Source of the DNA: JAICIG01 sp035532215
GTDB taxonomy: Bacteria > Planctomycetota > Planctomycetia > Pirellulales > JAICIG01
Direction: 5' to 3'
NCBI GenBank assembly: GCA_035532215.1
Contig: DATKRK010000384.1
Location: 1-64,000, forward strand
Length of the DNA: 64,000 nucleotides
Shown here piece after piece: positions 25,433 to 36,222 of this stretch (its first letter is position 1; every line of letters starts with the position of its first letter). Made by a program: the position numbers and the translations under genes. The notes under the pieces were generated by a model. It had not been told where the DNA came from, searched no databases, and was given only the letters and a program-made list of their open reading frames with translations.

Positions 25433-25860
25433 AGCCGACGCTGATCATCGATTGCTCGCTGACCATGGCGTTGTGTTTCGCGGATGAATTCACCGCTGCC
25501 GTGGGCGAAGTTCAAGATCGCATGGCGTCCGAAGCGGCGCTCGTTCCGGCTCATTGGTCGCTTGAGGTGGCGAACGTGCTGGCCATGGCGGAAAAGCGCA
25601 AGCGAATTTCGAACTCCGACGCTGCGCACTTCGTCAGGCTGCTTGCGGGGCTGGATATCCAAATCGACGAGGAATCGCCCAGCCGGGTATTTGACCACGT
25701 ACTGCCGCTGTGCCGTAGTCAATCGCTCACGAGCTACGACGCGGCGTACCTCGATCTGGCGCTTCGCACTCAATTGCCGCTCGCCACTCTCGACAATGAT
25801 CTGCGCCGGGCGGCAACAGGCTTGGGCGTGCTGCTGCTTGGCAAGAAAGAAGCTCTCTAA
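25429..25860 (+). CDS. Type II toxin, VapC-like PIN-domain ribonuclease
   Basis: The 143-aa product starts at GTG 25429, overlapping the antitoxin stop. PIN-domain acidic residues are visible: Asp in LIIDCSLTMALCF, Glu in WSLEVANVLAMAEKR, Asp in LTSYDAAYLDLALR, and Asp in LATLDNDLRRAA. The family cleaves specific RNAs with magnesium when free of antitoxin. The first motif has Cys where many members have a small residue after Asp, but all four acidic positions look intact. Confidence 0.92.
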   Translation: MKPTLIIDCSLTMALCFADEFTAAVGEVQDRMASEAALVPAHWSLEVANVLAMAEKRKRISNSDAAHFVRLLAGLDIQIDEESPSRVFDHVLPLCRSQSLTSYDAAYLDLALRTQLPLATLDNDLRRAATGLGVLLLGKKEAL

Positions 25861-26265
25861 GGCGGCAAGACTTGTGAAGCTCGCTTTTTGGGGAGGCGAC
25901 GGATCGCCCAACGCTTTGGCAACATTGCCGTGAACATCGACGGCGACGGGCGACTATAGCTTGAATGCCGGTCCCCACTGAGCATCGAGGATAAAACAAC
26001 TTCCCTAACCGCGTCGGGCTTATCTCGCCCCTGACGGGGCTGACGACGGTTCGATTTTGACGCCCTGTCCAGGGGCTTGCGCCCCTGGCTACATACTGTC
26101 GCCGCTACGCGGCTGGTTCTGCGATCGAAAATCGGCGGCTCATGGGTGGGCCCTTTGGGACCGATCGACAACTGTATCAATGGGTTTCCGGAGCGGCTTG
26201 CCCGTCAGGCGTGACGACCTTGGCACGCCCCACCGGCCGGCACGATGTAGGGCATCGGCCTGCGA
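25861..26265. other. 405-base intergenic region with a hairpin repeat
   Basis: The stretch between the PIN toxin and the LRR gene (convergent) has a perfect hairpin at 26069-26088 (CCAGGGGC-TTGC-GCCCCTGG) embedded in GC-rich inverted sequence (CCCCTGACGGGG near 26030). No protein-like frame with recognisable features and no clear bidirectional terminator were found. Confidence 0.6.
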
Positions 26266-26901
26266 TCATTGCGGCGGCGACGGCGGGATGTTGCAGTTCG
26301 GCAACGCCTCGCCGAGTTGGGCCAGCCCAGCATCCGTGACCTGAGTGTTGTTGAGATAAAGCCATTGCAGGCCCGTCAGGCGTTTCAACTGGGCCAGGCC
26401 GGCATCCGTGATCTGAGTGTTATCGAGCCAAAGCGATTGCAGGCCCGTCAGCCCTTCCAAATGCGCCAGCCCAGCGTCCGTGATCGGAGTGTTATCGAGC
26501 CAAAGCGTTTGCAGGCCCGTCAGTTCTTGCAAGCGTGCCAGCCCAGCGTCCGTGATCTGAGTGTTATCGAGCGAAAGCGATTGCAGGCCCGTCAGCCCTT
26601 CCAAATGCGCCAGCCCAGCATCCGTGACCTGACTGTTGTCGAGTCTCACATATTCGACCTCGTCCAGGTAAGCCCGCGGCAACCGCTCCCGCAGAAAGGC
26701 TACGGGAAACGACTCACTCGTCGCTTGGTTGTCCACGTAGTCTACGAATCCGCCCAGTGCTTCAATGGCGGCAACGGCCCTCCGCTGCCGCTCGGCCGGG
26801 ACGACCCAGATGGCCAACGCCGCGCAGAGCAAGGTCACGAACACGAACATCGTGGCCAGCGAGAACTGCAAGCAACGGCGTATTGGCTTTGGCAACCGCA
26901 T
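26266..26901 (-). CDS. Membrane-anchored leucine-rich-repeat protein
   Basis: From ATG 26901 the 211-aa product has a basic N-terminus and one membrane segment (LQFSLATMFVFVTLLCAALAI, in part). After a linker, five 24-residue LRRs of the pattern LTGLQSLxLDNTQITDAGLAxL follow. At the DNA level they are nearly identical 72-base repeats (about 26320-26650), so copy number can change by slippage or recombination. LRRs form protein-binding surfaces; the partner is unknown. The family is common and variable in Planctomycetota. It stands alone on its strand. Confidence 0.88.
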   Translation of the reverse strand: MRLPKPIRRCLQFSLATMFVFVTLLCAALAIWVVPAERQRRAVAAIEALGGFVDYVDNQATSESFPVAFLRERLPRAYLDEVEYVRLDNSQVTDAGLAHLEGLTGLQSLSLDNTQITDAGLARLQELTGLQTLWLDNTPITDAGLAHLEGLTGLQSLWLDNTQITDAGLAQLKRLTGLQWLYLNNTQVTDAGLAQLGEALPNCNIPPSPPQ

Positions 26902-27148
26902 CAGATTGATTTCTTGCCGGACTGCTGCACCATCGCTCTTCGACCTTCTTTGGGCCTTCCTGGACGGCAACGCCGTCATCTTACCTCGAATCCCGAGGCA
27001 AAGGCAGGCACAGGCAGACACCCAGATTCTATCGTGGCGCGAGGCGATGGCAGACTTGAACTGGCGGCCAAGCGGCATTTTGCGCAGCCCACCCCCAGAC
27101 TGCGATACCCCCCAGACAATCCGGCGCCGATTCGCTAAACTGAGCGGC

Positions 27149-27198
27149 GTAGGTCAGGCTTTCCAGCCTGACGCGTCAGGCTGGAAAGCCTGACCTAC
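27149..27198. repeat. Perfect 50-bp palindrome, head-to-head pair of the 25-bp hairpin unit
   Basis: The unit beginning GTAGGTCAGGCTTTCCAGCC occupies 27149-27173 and its exact reverse complement 27174-27198, with no spacer. The same unit occurs at 20424 and 20531. It ends 30 bases before the acnA start, inside its likely leader or promoter region. Confidence 0.92.
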
Positions 27199-27227
27199 CT
27201 ATTGATAGCAACACTTGGGGAATTCCG

Positions 27228-29960
<2,733 letters not shown>

Positions 29961-29987
29961 TGTCCCTTCGAAGCTGACCTGACCGTC

Positions 29988-30060
29988 GGGTGGCTGGTGG
30001 CTGAGCCTTGGCGAAGCCCCAGTCCGCTGGGGCATCGCTTCGCTCTGCCGCCAGGCGCCC
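29988..30060. repeat. GC-rich hairpin element (GGGTGGCTGG type)
   Basis: The sequence GGGTGGCTGGTGGCTGAGCC starts at 29988, followed by the perfect hairpin CCCCAG-TCCG-CTGGGG at 30017-30032 and further inverted GC-rich words. A related element lies at 47257-47328. It follows the acnA stop by 27 bases and could serve as a transcription end, but no T-tract follows. Confidence 0.6.
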
Positions 30061-30180
30061 CGCGTGTCAACTCAGGCTTGACGAGGCACTAGGGACGGCG
30101 TGCGGCTTTCCGTGGCGCACTTGGCACGCTGCCGGCGCCGTTATTGAGCCATTATGAAAGCGCCGGCAGCAATCGCAATT

Positions 30181-30660
30181 TCAGGCAGCCACGGGTAACG
30201 ACGTTGCGTCGGACTTCGCCGCTTCTTCACCTTGCGAAGCCCCGTACATCAAGTGCCGCTTGCCGTCGGGACCGACCGCCAGCACGCGGAGAGTGTTCTG
30301 CAACAGAGCCAGCAGAATTGCCTCGGCCTGCGGCTCAAGGAACGCTCCGGGCCGCGCTTCCATGACGAGCGCTGCCGGAAAGCCGTCGGCCAAGGTCTCG
30401 CGCAAGCAAAGCAGCCCCGATCGATTGGGGCGCCAATCGCTTGGCCAATTGCCGGCGGACAGCCAGGCACATTGAAACCGCGAACAGATTGCCGGTCGCT
30501 GGGGATAAATGTCGCACCCGGCGCCGCACAAGTGCGGGCAGGGCGTGCCGGCTGGCTTGGCCGCTTCCGATACAATCCCGGCCGAAATCGCCAACTGCGT
30601 GCAGCAAACCGTACAATCGCCGCACTGCCTTAAGACAGGTAGCCTGGAGCTAGTAGGCAC
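30181..30660 (-). CDS. Second YkgJ-type cysteine cluster protein
   Basis: The 159-aa product has RQCGDCTVCCTQLAI near the N-terminus, then CPHLCGAGCDIYPQRPAICSRFQCAWL. This gives the clustered cysteines of the YkgJ/UPF0153 family, predicted to bind zinc or an iron-sulfur cluster. It differs clearly from the protein encoded at 10278-10694 and is not in an operon with it. Function unknown. Confidence 0.88.
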   Translation of the reverse strand: MPTSSRLPVLRQCGDCTVCCTQLAISAGIVSEAAKPAGTPCPHLCGAGCDIYPQRPAICSRFQCAWLSAGNWPSDWRPNRSGLLCLRETLADGFPAALVMEARPGAFLEPQAEAILLALLQNTLRVLAVGPDGKRHLMYGASQGEEAAKSDATSLPVAA

Positions 30661-30804
30661 GGATAGAGACCTCGCGCGGGCCGCAGCTTGCCCCCGTCGT
30701 GGGCGGCAACCGGCCGAGAATATCGGCTATAGCGATGGCAGGACTTGAGCCAGCCTTGCCGATTGATCCGGATGGAACGAATCTTGCTGCCAGGTTCAAA
30801 CTTG

Positions 30805-31296
30805 CTAGTGCCGAACGGCCAATTCCTGGCTGATGACTTCGAGGTCTTCACGGTAACGTTGAATGGCTTCGGCGGGGTTCACATTGAACAATGCCCGGCC
30901 CTCGGTTTGCCAGCGTTCGCCTTGCGTGCGGAACATCGCCGTTGCGGCGCGCAGATTGCCAACCGCTTCTACGCCTTCCATCAGTCCGCCTTCAATGGCC
31001 TCGAAAGAAATCGTGACGGCCACAAAGGCGCAAAGCTCGCCGCTATGCCGGTCGCGGGCGTAGGCGACGTCGTTCTCGAACTCGCAGTTGGTCCAGCGCA
31101 GACCCTTGGGTTTGCCGCTGGACGAAGCCAATTGAAAGAACTTGGCTTCCAGTCGTTCGCGCTGGCGGCGAAAGTCCTTGCGAGCCCGTTCATAGCGGGC
31201 GGCGCGTAGCGCCGAGCGGATCGGTTTCCAGGCCAGGGCGGCCGCCACGCCCAGCAGTATCGCCACGCCGATCGGTCCCCAGATCCAAACGCTCAT
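30805..31296 (-). CDS. Single-pass membrane protein, function unknown
   Basis: From ATG 31296 (GGAGAGCC just upstream) the 163-aa product starts MSVWIWGPIGVAILLGVAAALAW, one membrane anchor. A charged, probably coiled helical segment follows (RYERARKDFRRQRERLEAKFF), then a mixed domain with DVAYARDRHSGELCAFVAVTISFE. No family was recognised. It stands between the second YkgJ gene and the divergent nfo. Confidence 0.8.
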   Translation of the reverse strand: MSVWIWGPIGVAILLGVAAALAWKPIRSALRAARYERARKDFRRQRERLEAKFFQLASSSGKPKGLRWTNCEFENDVAYARDRHSGELCAFVAVTISFEAIEGGLMEGVEAVGNLRAATAMFRTQGERWQTEGRALFNVNPAEAIQRYREDLEVISQELAVRH

Positions 31297-31473
31297 GGCT
31301 CTCCGCTCCTCAGATCGCCGCTTCCGGAAACGGTCGGCGGCCAAACGCCAATTCTATGGATTTCGCGGCGCCAAAAGCAAGCGTTTGTTGGCATCGATGA
31401 ACGCGGAAGGGTGAGGGATGAAAAATGTCGGCCGCCTTCCGCCGGCAAGCGGGCGCTGCTACCTTTGGGTCCG

Positions 31474-32403
31474 ATGGCGATTCTGGGCGCACACATGTCG
31501 ATTGCCGGCGGTTACCACAAGGCCGTGGAGATCGCCGCACGCGCAGGCTGCGATTGCGTGCAACTGTTCACCAAGAACAACAACCAGTGGCGCGCCAAGC
31601 CGATTTCCGCTGAAGAGGCCGATCAATTCCGCACGGCGCTGGGCGAACTGGGCGTCGGTCACCCGATCTCGCACGATTCGTACCTGATTAATTTGGCCAG
31701 TCCCGACGACGCCCTTTGGCGCCGCAGCATCGACGCGTTCGTGGTCGAACTCCAGCGCGCCGAGCAATTGGGAATCGCCTATGTCGTGATGCACCCGGGC
31801 GCCTACGTCTCCAGCAGCGAGGCCGAAGGGCTTGCCCGCGTCATTGCCGCGTTGGACGACGTGCATGCGAAAACGCCGGGGCTGAACGTTTGCACGCTGC
31901 TGGAGACGACGGCCGGACAGGGCAGCTCGCTCGGTTGGCGGTTCGAGCACTTGGCCGAGATCAAACGAGGCGTCAAAGCCCGCGAGCGGCTGGGCGTTTG
32001 CGTCGATACTTGCCACCTGTTCGCGGCCGGTTATCCGCTCGGTTCGCAAGCCGATTACGAAGCCACCATGAACGCCTTCGACGCGATCGTCGGACTCGAA
32101 CAAATCAAGGCGTTTCACCTTAACGACAGCAAGAAGGAACTCGGTTCGCGGGTCGACCGCCACGAACACATCGGCCGCGGACGCCTCGGTCTGGAGCCAT
32201 TCCGCCATTTGATGAACGACCCGCGCTTCGCCGAAACGCCCATGTACCTGGAAACCCCCAAGGGCCAGGAAGACGGGGTGGAATTGGACGTCATCAACCT
32301 GAACGTCTTACGCAGCTTGGCGGCAACGAAGGCCAAGCGGGCGAAGAAAGCGGGCGAAAAGCGACAGGGGACAGCCGGGAAAAGGAAAAGGCAAAAGAGC
32401 TAG
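31474..32403 (+). CDS. nfo: Endonuclease IV (AP endonuclease)
   Basis: Nfo cleaves DNA at abasic sites using three zinc ions. From ATG 31474 the 309-aa product shows AILGAHMSIAGGYHKAVE, VQLFTKNNNQWRAK, YVVMHPGAYVSS, TLLETTAGQGSSLG, GVCVDTCHLFAAGYPL, FHLNDSKKELGSRVDRHEHIG (cut) and PMYLETPKG, covering all His/Asp/Glu metal ligands. A Lys/Arg-rich tail of about 25 residues is extra. With nth it makes a second base-excision-repair enzyme in the window. Confidence 0.96.
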   Translation: MAILGAHMSIAGGYHKAVEIAARAGCDCVQLFTKNNNQWRAKPISAEEADQFRTALGELGVGHPISHDSYLINLASPDDALWRRSIDAFVVELQRAEQLGIAYVVMHPGAYVSSSEAEGLARVIAALDDVHAKTPGLNVCTLLETTAGQGSSLGWRFEHLAEIKRGVKARERLGVCVDTCHLFAAGYPLGSQADYEATMNAFDAIVGLEQIKAFHLNDSKKELGSRVDRHEHIGRGRLGLEPFRHLMNDPRFAETPMYLETPKGQEDGVELDVINLNVLRSLAATKAKRAKKAGEKRQGTAGKRKRQKS

Positions 32404-32615
32404 CAGCCAGTACGGCGGGAGCAGGGGCAGCCGGCCGTAAACGGCTCTTTTACCGTTTATGCGGACGCCTGGGAAAACGTCGCGCAAGGGATCGTCGAGC
32501 GGCCGATGATTTCCGCGTCCCCATGAAGTTGACCGCTATGATTTAGACCGCTACGATTAAGCTGTGCCGTTGCGGACGGCGGACGTCTCAGGTCTGTCAG
32601 TATTGGCCGAATCCC

Positions 32616-33176
32616 ATGGCTCTGACGTACTTCAAACGATTTCGCATGGAAATCGACCTGACGGGCCTCGATCCTCGGGAGCCGCAGCCGCCTGTCGGCT
32701 ATCGTCTCGCCGCCTGGGATCCCGGGTTGCTGCCCGCCCATGCCGAGACCAAGTATCTCAGCTTCCGGTCCGAGATCGACGCCAACGTGTTCCCTTGTCT
32801 GGGCGACTACGACGGCTGCGTGCGACTGATGCAGGAAATCAGCCGCAAAGACGGCTTTCTGCCCGAGGCGACCTGGCTGGCGGTCTGCGACGACGGGCCG
32901 GGCGAGTTCTGCGGCACGGTGCAAGGCATCCGCGACCGCTCGGGCATGGGCGCCATTCAAAATCTGGGCATCACGCCCGAGCACCGTAACCGCGGCTTGG
33001 GAAGCGTGTTGATGATGAAAGCCTTGCACGGGTTCCGTCGGGCCGGACTTCGCCGCGCCTACTTGGAGGTGACGGCCCAAAACGACGGCGCCATCAAGCT
33101 CTATCGCCGGCTGGGCTTTGCCAAGGCCCGCACCGTCTACAAGGCGATCGAAGTTTCGCCGCTCGCGCTGCGGTAA
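32616..33176 (+). CDS. GNAT-family N-acetyltransferase
   Basis: The 186-aa product has the acetyl-CoA-binding motif in NLGITPEHRNRGLGSVLMMKAL (Q/RxxGxG/A form RNRGLG) and the C-terminal beta-strand pattern AYLEVTAQNDGAIKLYRRLGFAKAR typical of GNAT enzymes. An N-terminal segment of about 90 residues precedes the core. The acceptor substrate is unknown. Regions either side hold no other gene; a hairpin repeat follows at 33200. Confidence 0.9.
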   Translation: MALTYFKRFRMEIDLTGLDPREPQPPVGYRLAAWDPGLLPAHAETKYLSFRSEIDANVFPCLGDYDGCVRLMQEISRKDGFLPEATWLAVCDDGPGEFCGTVQGIRDRSGMGAIQNLGITPEHRNRGLGSVLMMKALHGFRRAGLRRAYLEVTAQNDGAIKLYRRLGFAKARTVYKAIEVSPLALR

Positions 33177-33199
33177 CGCGTTTTTGCGTTAATTTCCTG

Positions 33200-33226
33200 T
33201 AGGGAACGCCCTCCGCGGCGTTCCGC
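33200..33226. repeat. Short perfect hairpin repeat unit
   Basis: GGAACGCC-CTCCGC-GGCGTTCC (33203-33224) forms a perfect 8-bp stem within TGTAGGGAACGCC...GTTCCG. It lies 24 bases after the GNAT stop without a T-tract. It has the same style as the other intergenic hairpins but a different sequence. Confidence 0.6.
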
Positions 33227-33340
33227 CCAGTACTCGTCAAGAACGCATTCCTGAGCCCTTCATCGCTGGGCCGCTCAAGCTCGTCTTCGCGTACCCCCGC
33301 ATTCTCGCTACGATATCCGGCCCCAACCCCCGAGGGACCG

Positions 33341-34312
33341 ATGTCCGAGATGGTACGACGTTGCGGTCGCTGGACAGCCCGCGCAGGGCTGATGCTGTTC
33401 GCTTTGGCGGCGGTCTATGTATGGACGGTTGCCACGCCGGAGATCGGACCCGCGGCGGCGCCCGCGATCGAGGCCAGCGCCTCGCAAGCTGCGTTAGCCG
33501 ACGGCAAAGGCGCCAAGCTGTGGACCTTCGGCTTCGTGGGCGACACGCAACTCGGCGAAGGCATCGTCGACAGGATCTTTCGCCAGTTTCGCGAGGCCGA
33601 GGTCGAATTCGTGTTGCACCTGGGCGACATCGTCGACGATGCCGACCGCGACGAGCAATGGCAGTACGTTCTGGATCAGGCGGCCGAACACAAGCTACGG
33701 CTCGTGCCCGTCGTCGGCAACCACGACCGCATGCTGGCTTACGCCGATCGCGGCGAAATTCGCTTTCGCCAGTATTTCCCCGAACTGCCCGAGACGTTCT
33801 ATCGCTTCTCGCACCGTGGCGTCGAGTTTCTGATGCTCAACTCCGAGCGTTCGCTGGCGCCCTGGACCGAGCAGGGCCGGTTTCTGGCCTGGCAGCTCGA
33901 ACATCATCCGCGCATCTCGGTCGTTTGTCTGCACCGCCCGGTCTTTACCTGCGGGCATCGCGACATCGGAAACCAGTATCTGCGCCGCGTCTGGCTGCAC
34001 GGCTCGATCGCCGATTCGCAGGCGGCTCTGGTCCTGAGCGGGCACCACCATTACTACGATCGCACCCGCTCGCTCGACGGCATCACCTACGTCACCAGCG
34101 GCGGCGCCAGCCACAAGCTCTACGCCGCCGAGGAGCCCGACGACCGCACCGCATTGTTCCGCGCCGGCGTGAATCATTTCGGCCTCGTCGACGTGTTCGC
34201 CCGCCGGCTCGACGTGCGGGTGATCGACGTCGAGGGAAAAGAGTTTGATCGGTTTAGCCTCGACGTGCCAAGGCGCTCGGGCGAGCAGGAGATGCAGGCT
34301 CGCCCACCGTAA
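33341..34312 (+). CDS. Exported metallophosphoesterase
   Basis: The 323-aa product has an N-terminal membrane or signal segment (GLMLFALAAVYVWTVATPE). The calcineurin-like metal sites follow: FVGDTQLGEG, FVLHLGDIVDDADRDEQW, PVVGNHDRMLAY, VCLHRPVFTCGHRD and VLSGHHHYYDRT. The family hydrolyses phosphomonoesters or diesters with two metal ions, and the substrate cannot be told. The catalytic domain would be outside the cytoplasm. It converges with the methyltransferase gene 22 bases downstream. Confidence 0.9.
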   Translation: MSEMVRRCGRWTARAGLMLFALAAVYVWTVATPEIGPAAAPAIEASASQAALADGKGAKLWTFGFVGDTQLGEGIVDRIFRQFREAEVEFVLHLGDIVDDADRDEQWQYVLDQAAEHKLRLVPVVGNHDRMLAYADRGEIRFRQYFPELPETFYRFSHRGVEFLMLNSERSLAPWTEQGRFLAWQLEHHPRISVVCLHRPVFTCGHRDIGNQYLRRVWLHGSIADSQAALVLSGHHHYYDRTRSLDGITYVTSGGASHKLYAAEEPDDRTALFRAGVNHFGLVDVFARRLDVRVIDVEGKEFDRFSLDVPRRSGEQEMQARPP

Positions 34313-34334
34313 AGCTTCAAAAAAACGACCGCGT

Positions 34335-34976
34335 TTAACGCAGTAGCCGGACCGCCTCGCGGAGAATCGATCCAAACCCAACGCGGAACTCGAGGCTTCG
34401 ATTCGTCAGCCGAAACGAGCCGGACGCTAGCAGTGCCGAAACGTCGTCATCGTCGCGGTATTGAAATATCTGCTCGTTCACGATCGAGTCCGGCCAGCGT
34501 TTCGCGTGCAGCAGATGAAATAAGGCGCCGGGCTTCAGAATTCTGGAAACCTCGCTTATGTAGGTATCGAATAGTTCGCGATGAAAATGGACGAACGTGT
34601 CGAAGCTAAACGCATAATCCACCGTCGCAGTCTCAATCGATGGCATGCGACCGTCGCTGGCCACAACGAATTCAAACCCCGCCCAATCGCAGTGGGCGCG
34701 AACAGCAGCCTCAGCCGCTTGGGTCGCATCCACCAAGTACGCCTTCTCGACGCGCTCGCGAAAGTACCTTGACCAACGTCCGCCTCCGCACCCAATCTCG
34801 ATGACCGTCATTTCAGAGTTCAATGCGGGCAAGACGAATTCGTCTTTTGCTCTCCGAAGCTGCGGAGCTTCTTCAGGAATTCCCCACTGCAATCCATAAA
34901 CGCGCTGTTGGTGATGGCCCGCGGTTACGAACGCATCCAAGGCCATTGATTGTCGCGTCGCTTCGTTGACGATCAT
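34335..34976 (-). CDS. Class I SAM-dependent methyltransferase
   Basis: The 213-aa product has motif I MTVIEIGCGGGRWSRYF near residue 55, then AYLVDATQAAEAAV, DYAFSFDTFVHFHRELFDTY and SRILKPGALFHLLHAKRWP, as in Methyltransf_11/25 proteins. The target is unknown. It borders the glycosyltransferase locus but reads away from it; promoters for both would lie in the 280-base divergent spacer, where I see no distinct element. Confidence 0.88.
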   Translation of the reverse strand: MIVNEATRQSMALDAFVTAGHHQQRVYGLQWGIPEEAPQLRRAKDEFVLPALNSEMTVIEIGCGGGRWSRYFRERVEKAYLVDATQAAEAAVRAHCDWAGFEFVVASDGRMPSIETATVDYAFSFDTFVHFHRELFDTYISEVSRILKPGALFHLLHAKRWPDSIVNEQIFQYRDDDDVSALLASGSFRLTNRSLEFRVGFGSILREAVRLLR

Positions 34977-35256
34977 TGTGCCTCAACCCCAGCGTGCCAA
35001 TGAAACAAGTGACTTTAATTCAGCGTCGGTTTATCGGTCGCTCGGTTCTCGCCGCAATCGATTCTGCAATTTTCTTGACCTCGCTGCAACAAAGGCGCAA
35101 GATTCCGCCCAGCAAGGCGGGCTTTCATATCGCACGTCTCGCGGAACAGTTCTGATGCGATCAGCTCTCGGGCTGATCGAAGGCCGATAGCCGAATTCGC
35201 CGCGCGAAAGCGGGAAGAATTCGGCGCCGGGTCGCTATGCAGAAGCGGGGTAAATC

Positions 35257-36204
35257 ATGGAACTACCGGCGTGTCGATCGCGCTCGGGAGTTGGCGGTGC
35301 TGGCTTCGCCTGCACTCAACCTCGGGTTCGGGCTGATGGCGGTTTCGTTACAGCAGCCATCTGTGCAAGCTGCTCTTTCCGCGAGCCGCCGATCGAATGC
35401 GACGAAGTCCGTGTCGCGCGTGACCTAAAGCCCCTTCTCAGTGAAACATTCGCGCAGGGCGAGCCCCAAGGCGAAGACCAGGGAGAAACGCACGTCGTCG
35501 AGTGGGCAGTAGGCGTAACGACGGCGCCCAGAAACGAACCGACCCTAGCACGCTGCCTGGAAACGCTGGCCGCCGCAGGCTGGTCGGAGCCGCGACTGTT
35601 CGCCGAGCCAGGGGCGGAGATTCCCGATGATTTCGCGAAGCTGCCGTTCGTGCGCCGCGAAAGCCGCCTCGGCGCGTTTCCGAACTGGTATCTGGGCTTG
35701 ACCGAGCTTTTCCTACGGCAGCCGCGGGCTGAAGCCTACCTGATTTGCCAGGACGATGCGGTTTTCGCGTCGGGCTCGCGAGCGTATTTGGAAAGAGCCC
35801 TTTGGCCGGCCGCCGAGGTTGGCGTCGTCTCCATTTACACTCCGAGCCATTGGAGCAAAGGCAAAACGCCCGGCTTCCACGAGGAGCGGCACGGTTGGGC
35901 GAGTTGGGGAGCGCTGGCGTACATCTTCCCAAACCCGTCGTTGCGCAGGCTCTTGTCCGATCCACTGTTCGTAAACCATCGCCATCACGGGGCCGCCGAG
36001 GGAATGCGGAATATCGATTCGCTGGTCGGCGCCTGGTGCGAGTCGGCCGGCTTGCCTTACTACGTCCATGTGCCGAGTCTCGTGCAGCACATCGGAGCTA
36101 CGTCTACGATCTGGACCAAGGCTTCGGCGACTGGCCCGCGTCGAGCGGACGATTTTCAGGAGTGCGCGCCGTCGCAACTCGCGTCCGAGCGGGGCGGCGC
36201 CTAG
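35257..36204 (+). CDS. Glycosyltransferase-like protein with N-terminal Cys tag
   Basis: The 315-aa product begins with a tag containing FACTQPRVRADGGFVTAAIC and then ASC, giving C-x2-PRVR...C-x2-C, probably a zinc knuckle. After a linker, the catalytic-like domain starts EWAVGVTTAPRNEPTLARCLETL. It holds AYLICQDDAVFASGSRAYL (a DxD-like QDDA site) and ends VPSLVQHIGATSTIW. The pattern resembles GT25/MGAT4-like transferases seen in Planctomycetota. The same tag appears on the GT4-type gene at 43702. It is the first gene of a + strand run to 45027; the next gene starts 18 bases later. Confidence 0.75.
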   Translation: MELPACRSRSGVGGAGFACTQPRVRADGGFVTAAICASCSFREPPIECDEVRVARDLKPLLSETFAQGEPQGEDQGETHVVEWAVGVTTAPRNEPTLARCLETLAAAGWSEPRLFAEPGAEIPDDFAKLPFVRRESRLGAFPNWYLGLTELFLRQPRAEAYLICQDDAVFASGSRAYLERALWPAAEVGVVSIYTPSHWSKGKTPGFHEERHGWASWGALAYIFPNPSLRRLLSDPLFVNHRHHGAAEGMRNIDSLVGAWCESAGLPYYVHVPSLVQHIGATSTIWTKASATGPRRADDFQECAPSQLASERGGA

Positions 36205-36222
36205 CAAAAGGGGGAAGCACGC

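Noticed and set aside
26057..26344. Short + strand frames in the gap between the PIN toxin and the LRR gene
   Set aside because: They overlap a hairpin repeat and the antisense of the LRR gene, and have no conserved motif or ribosome site.
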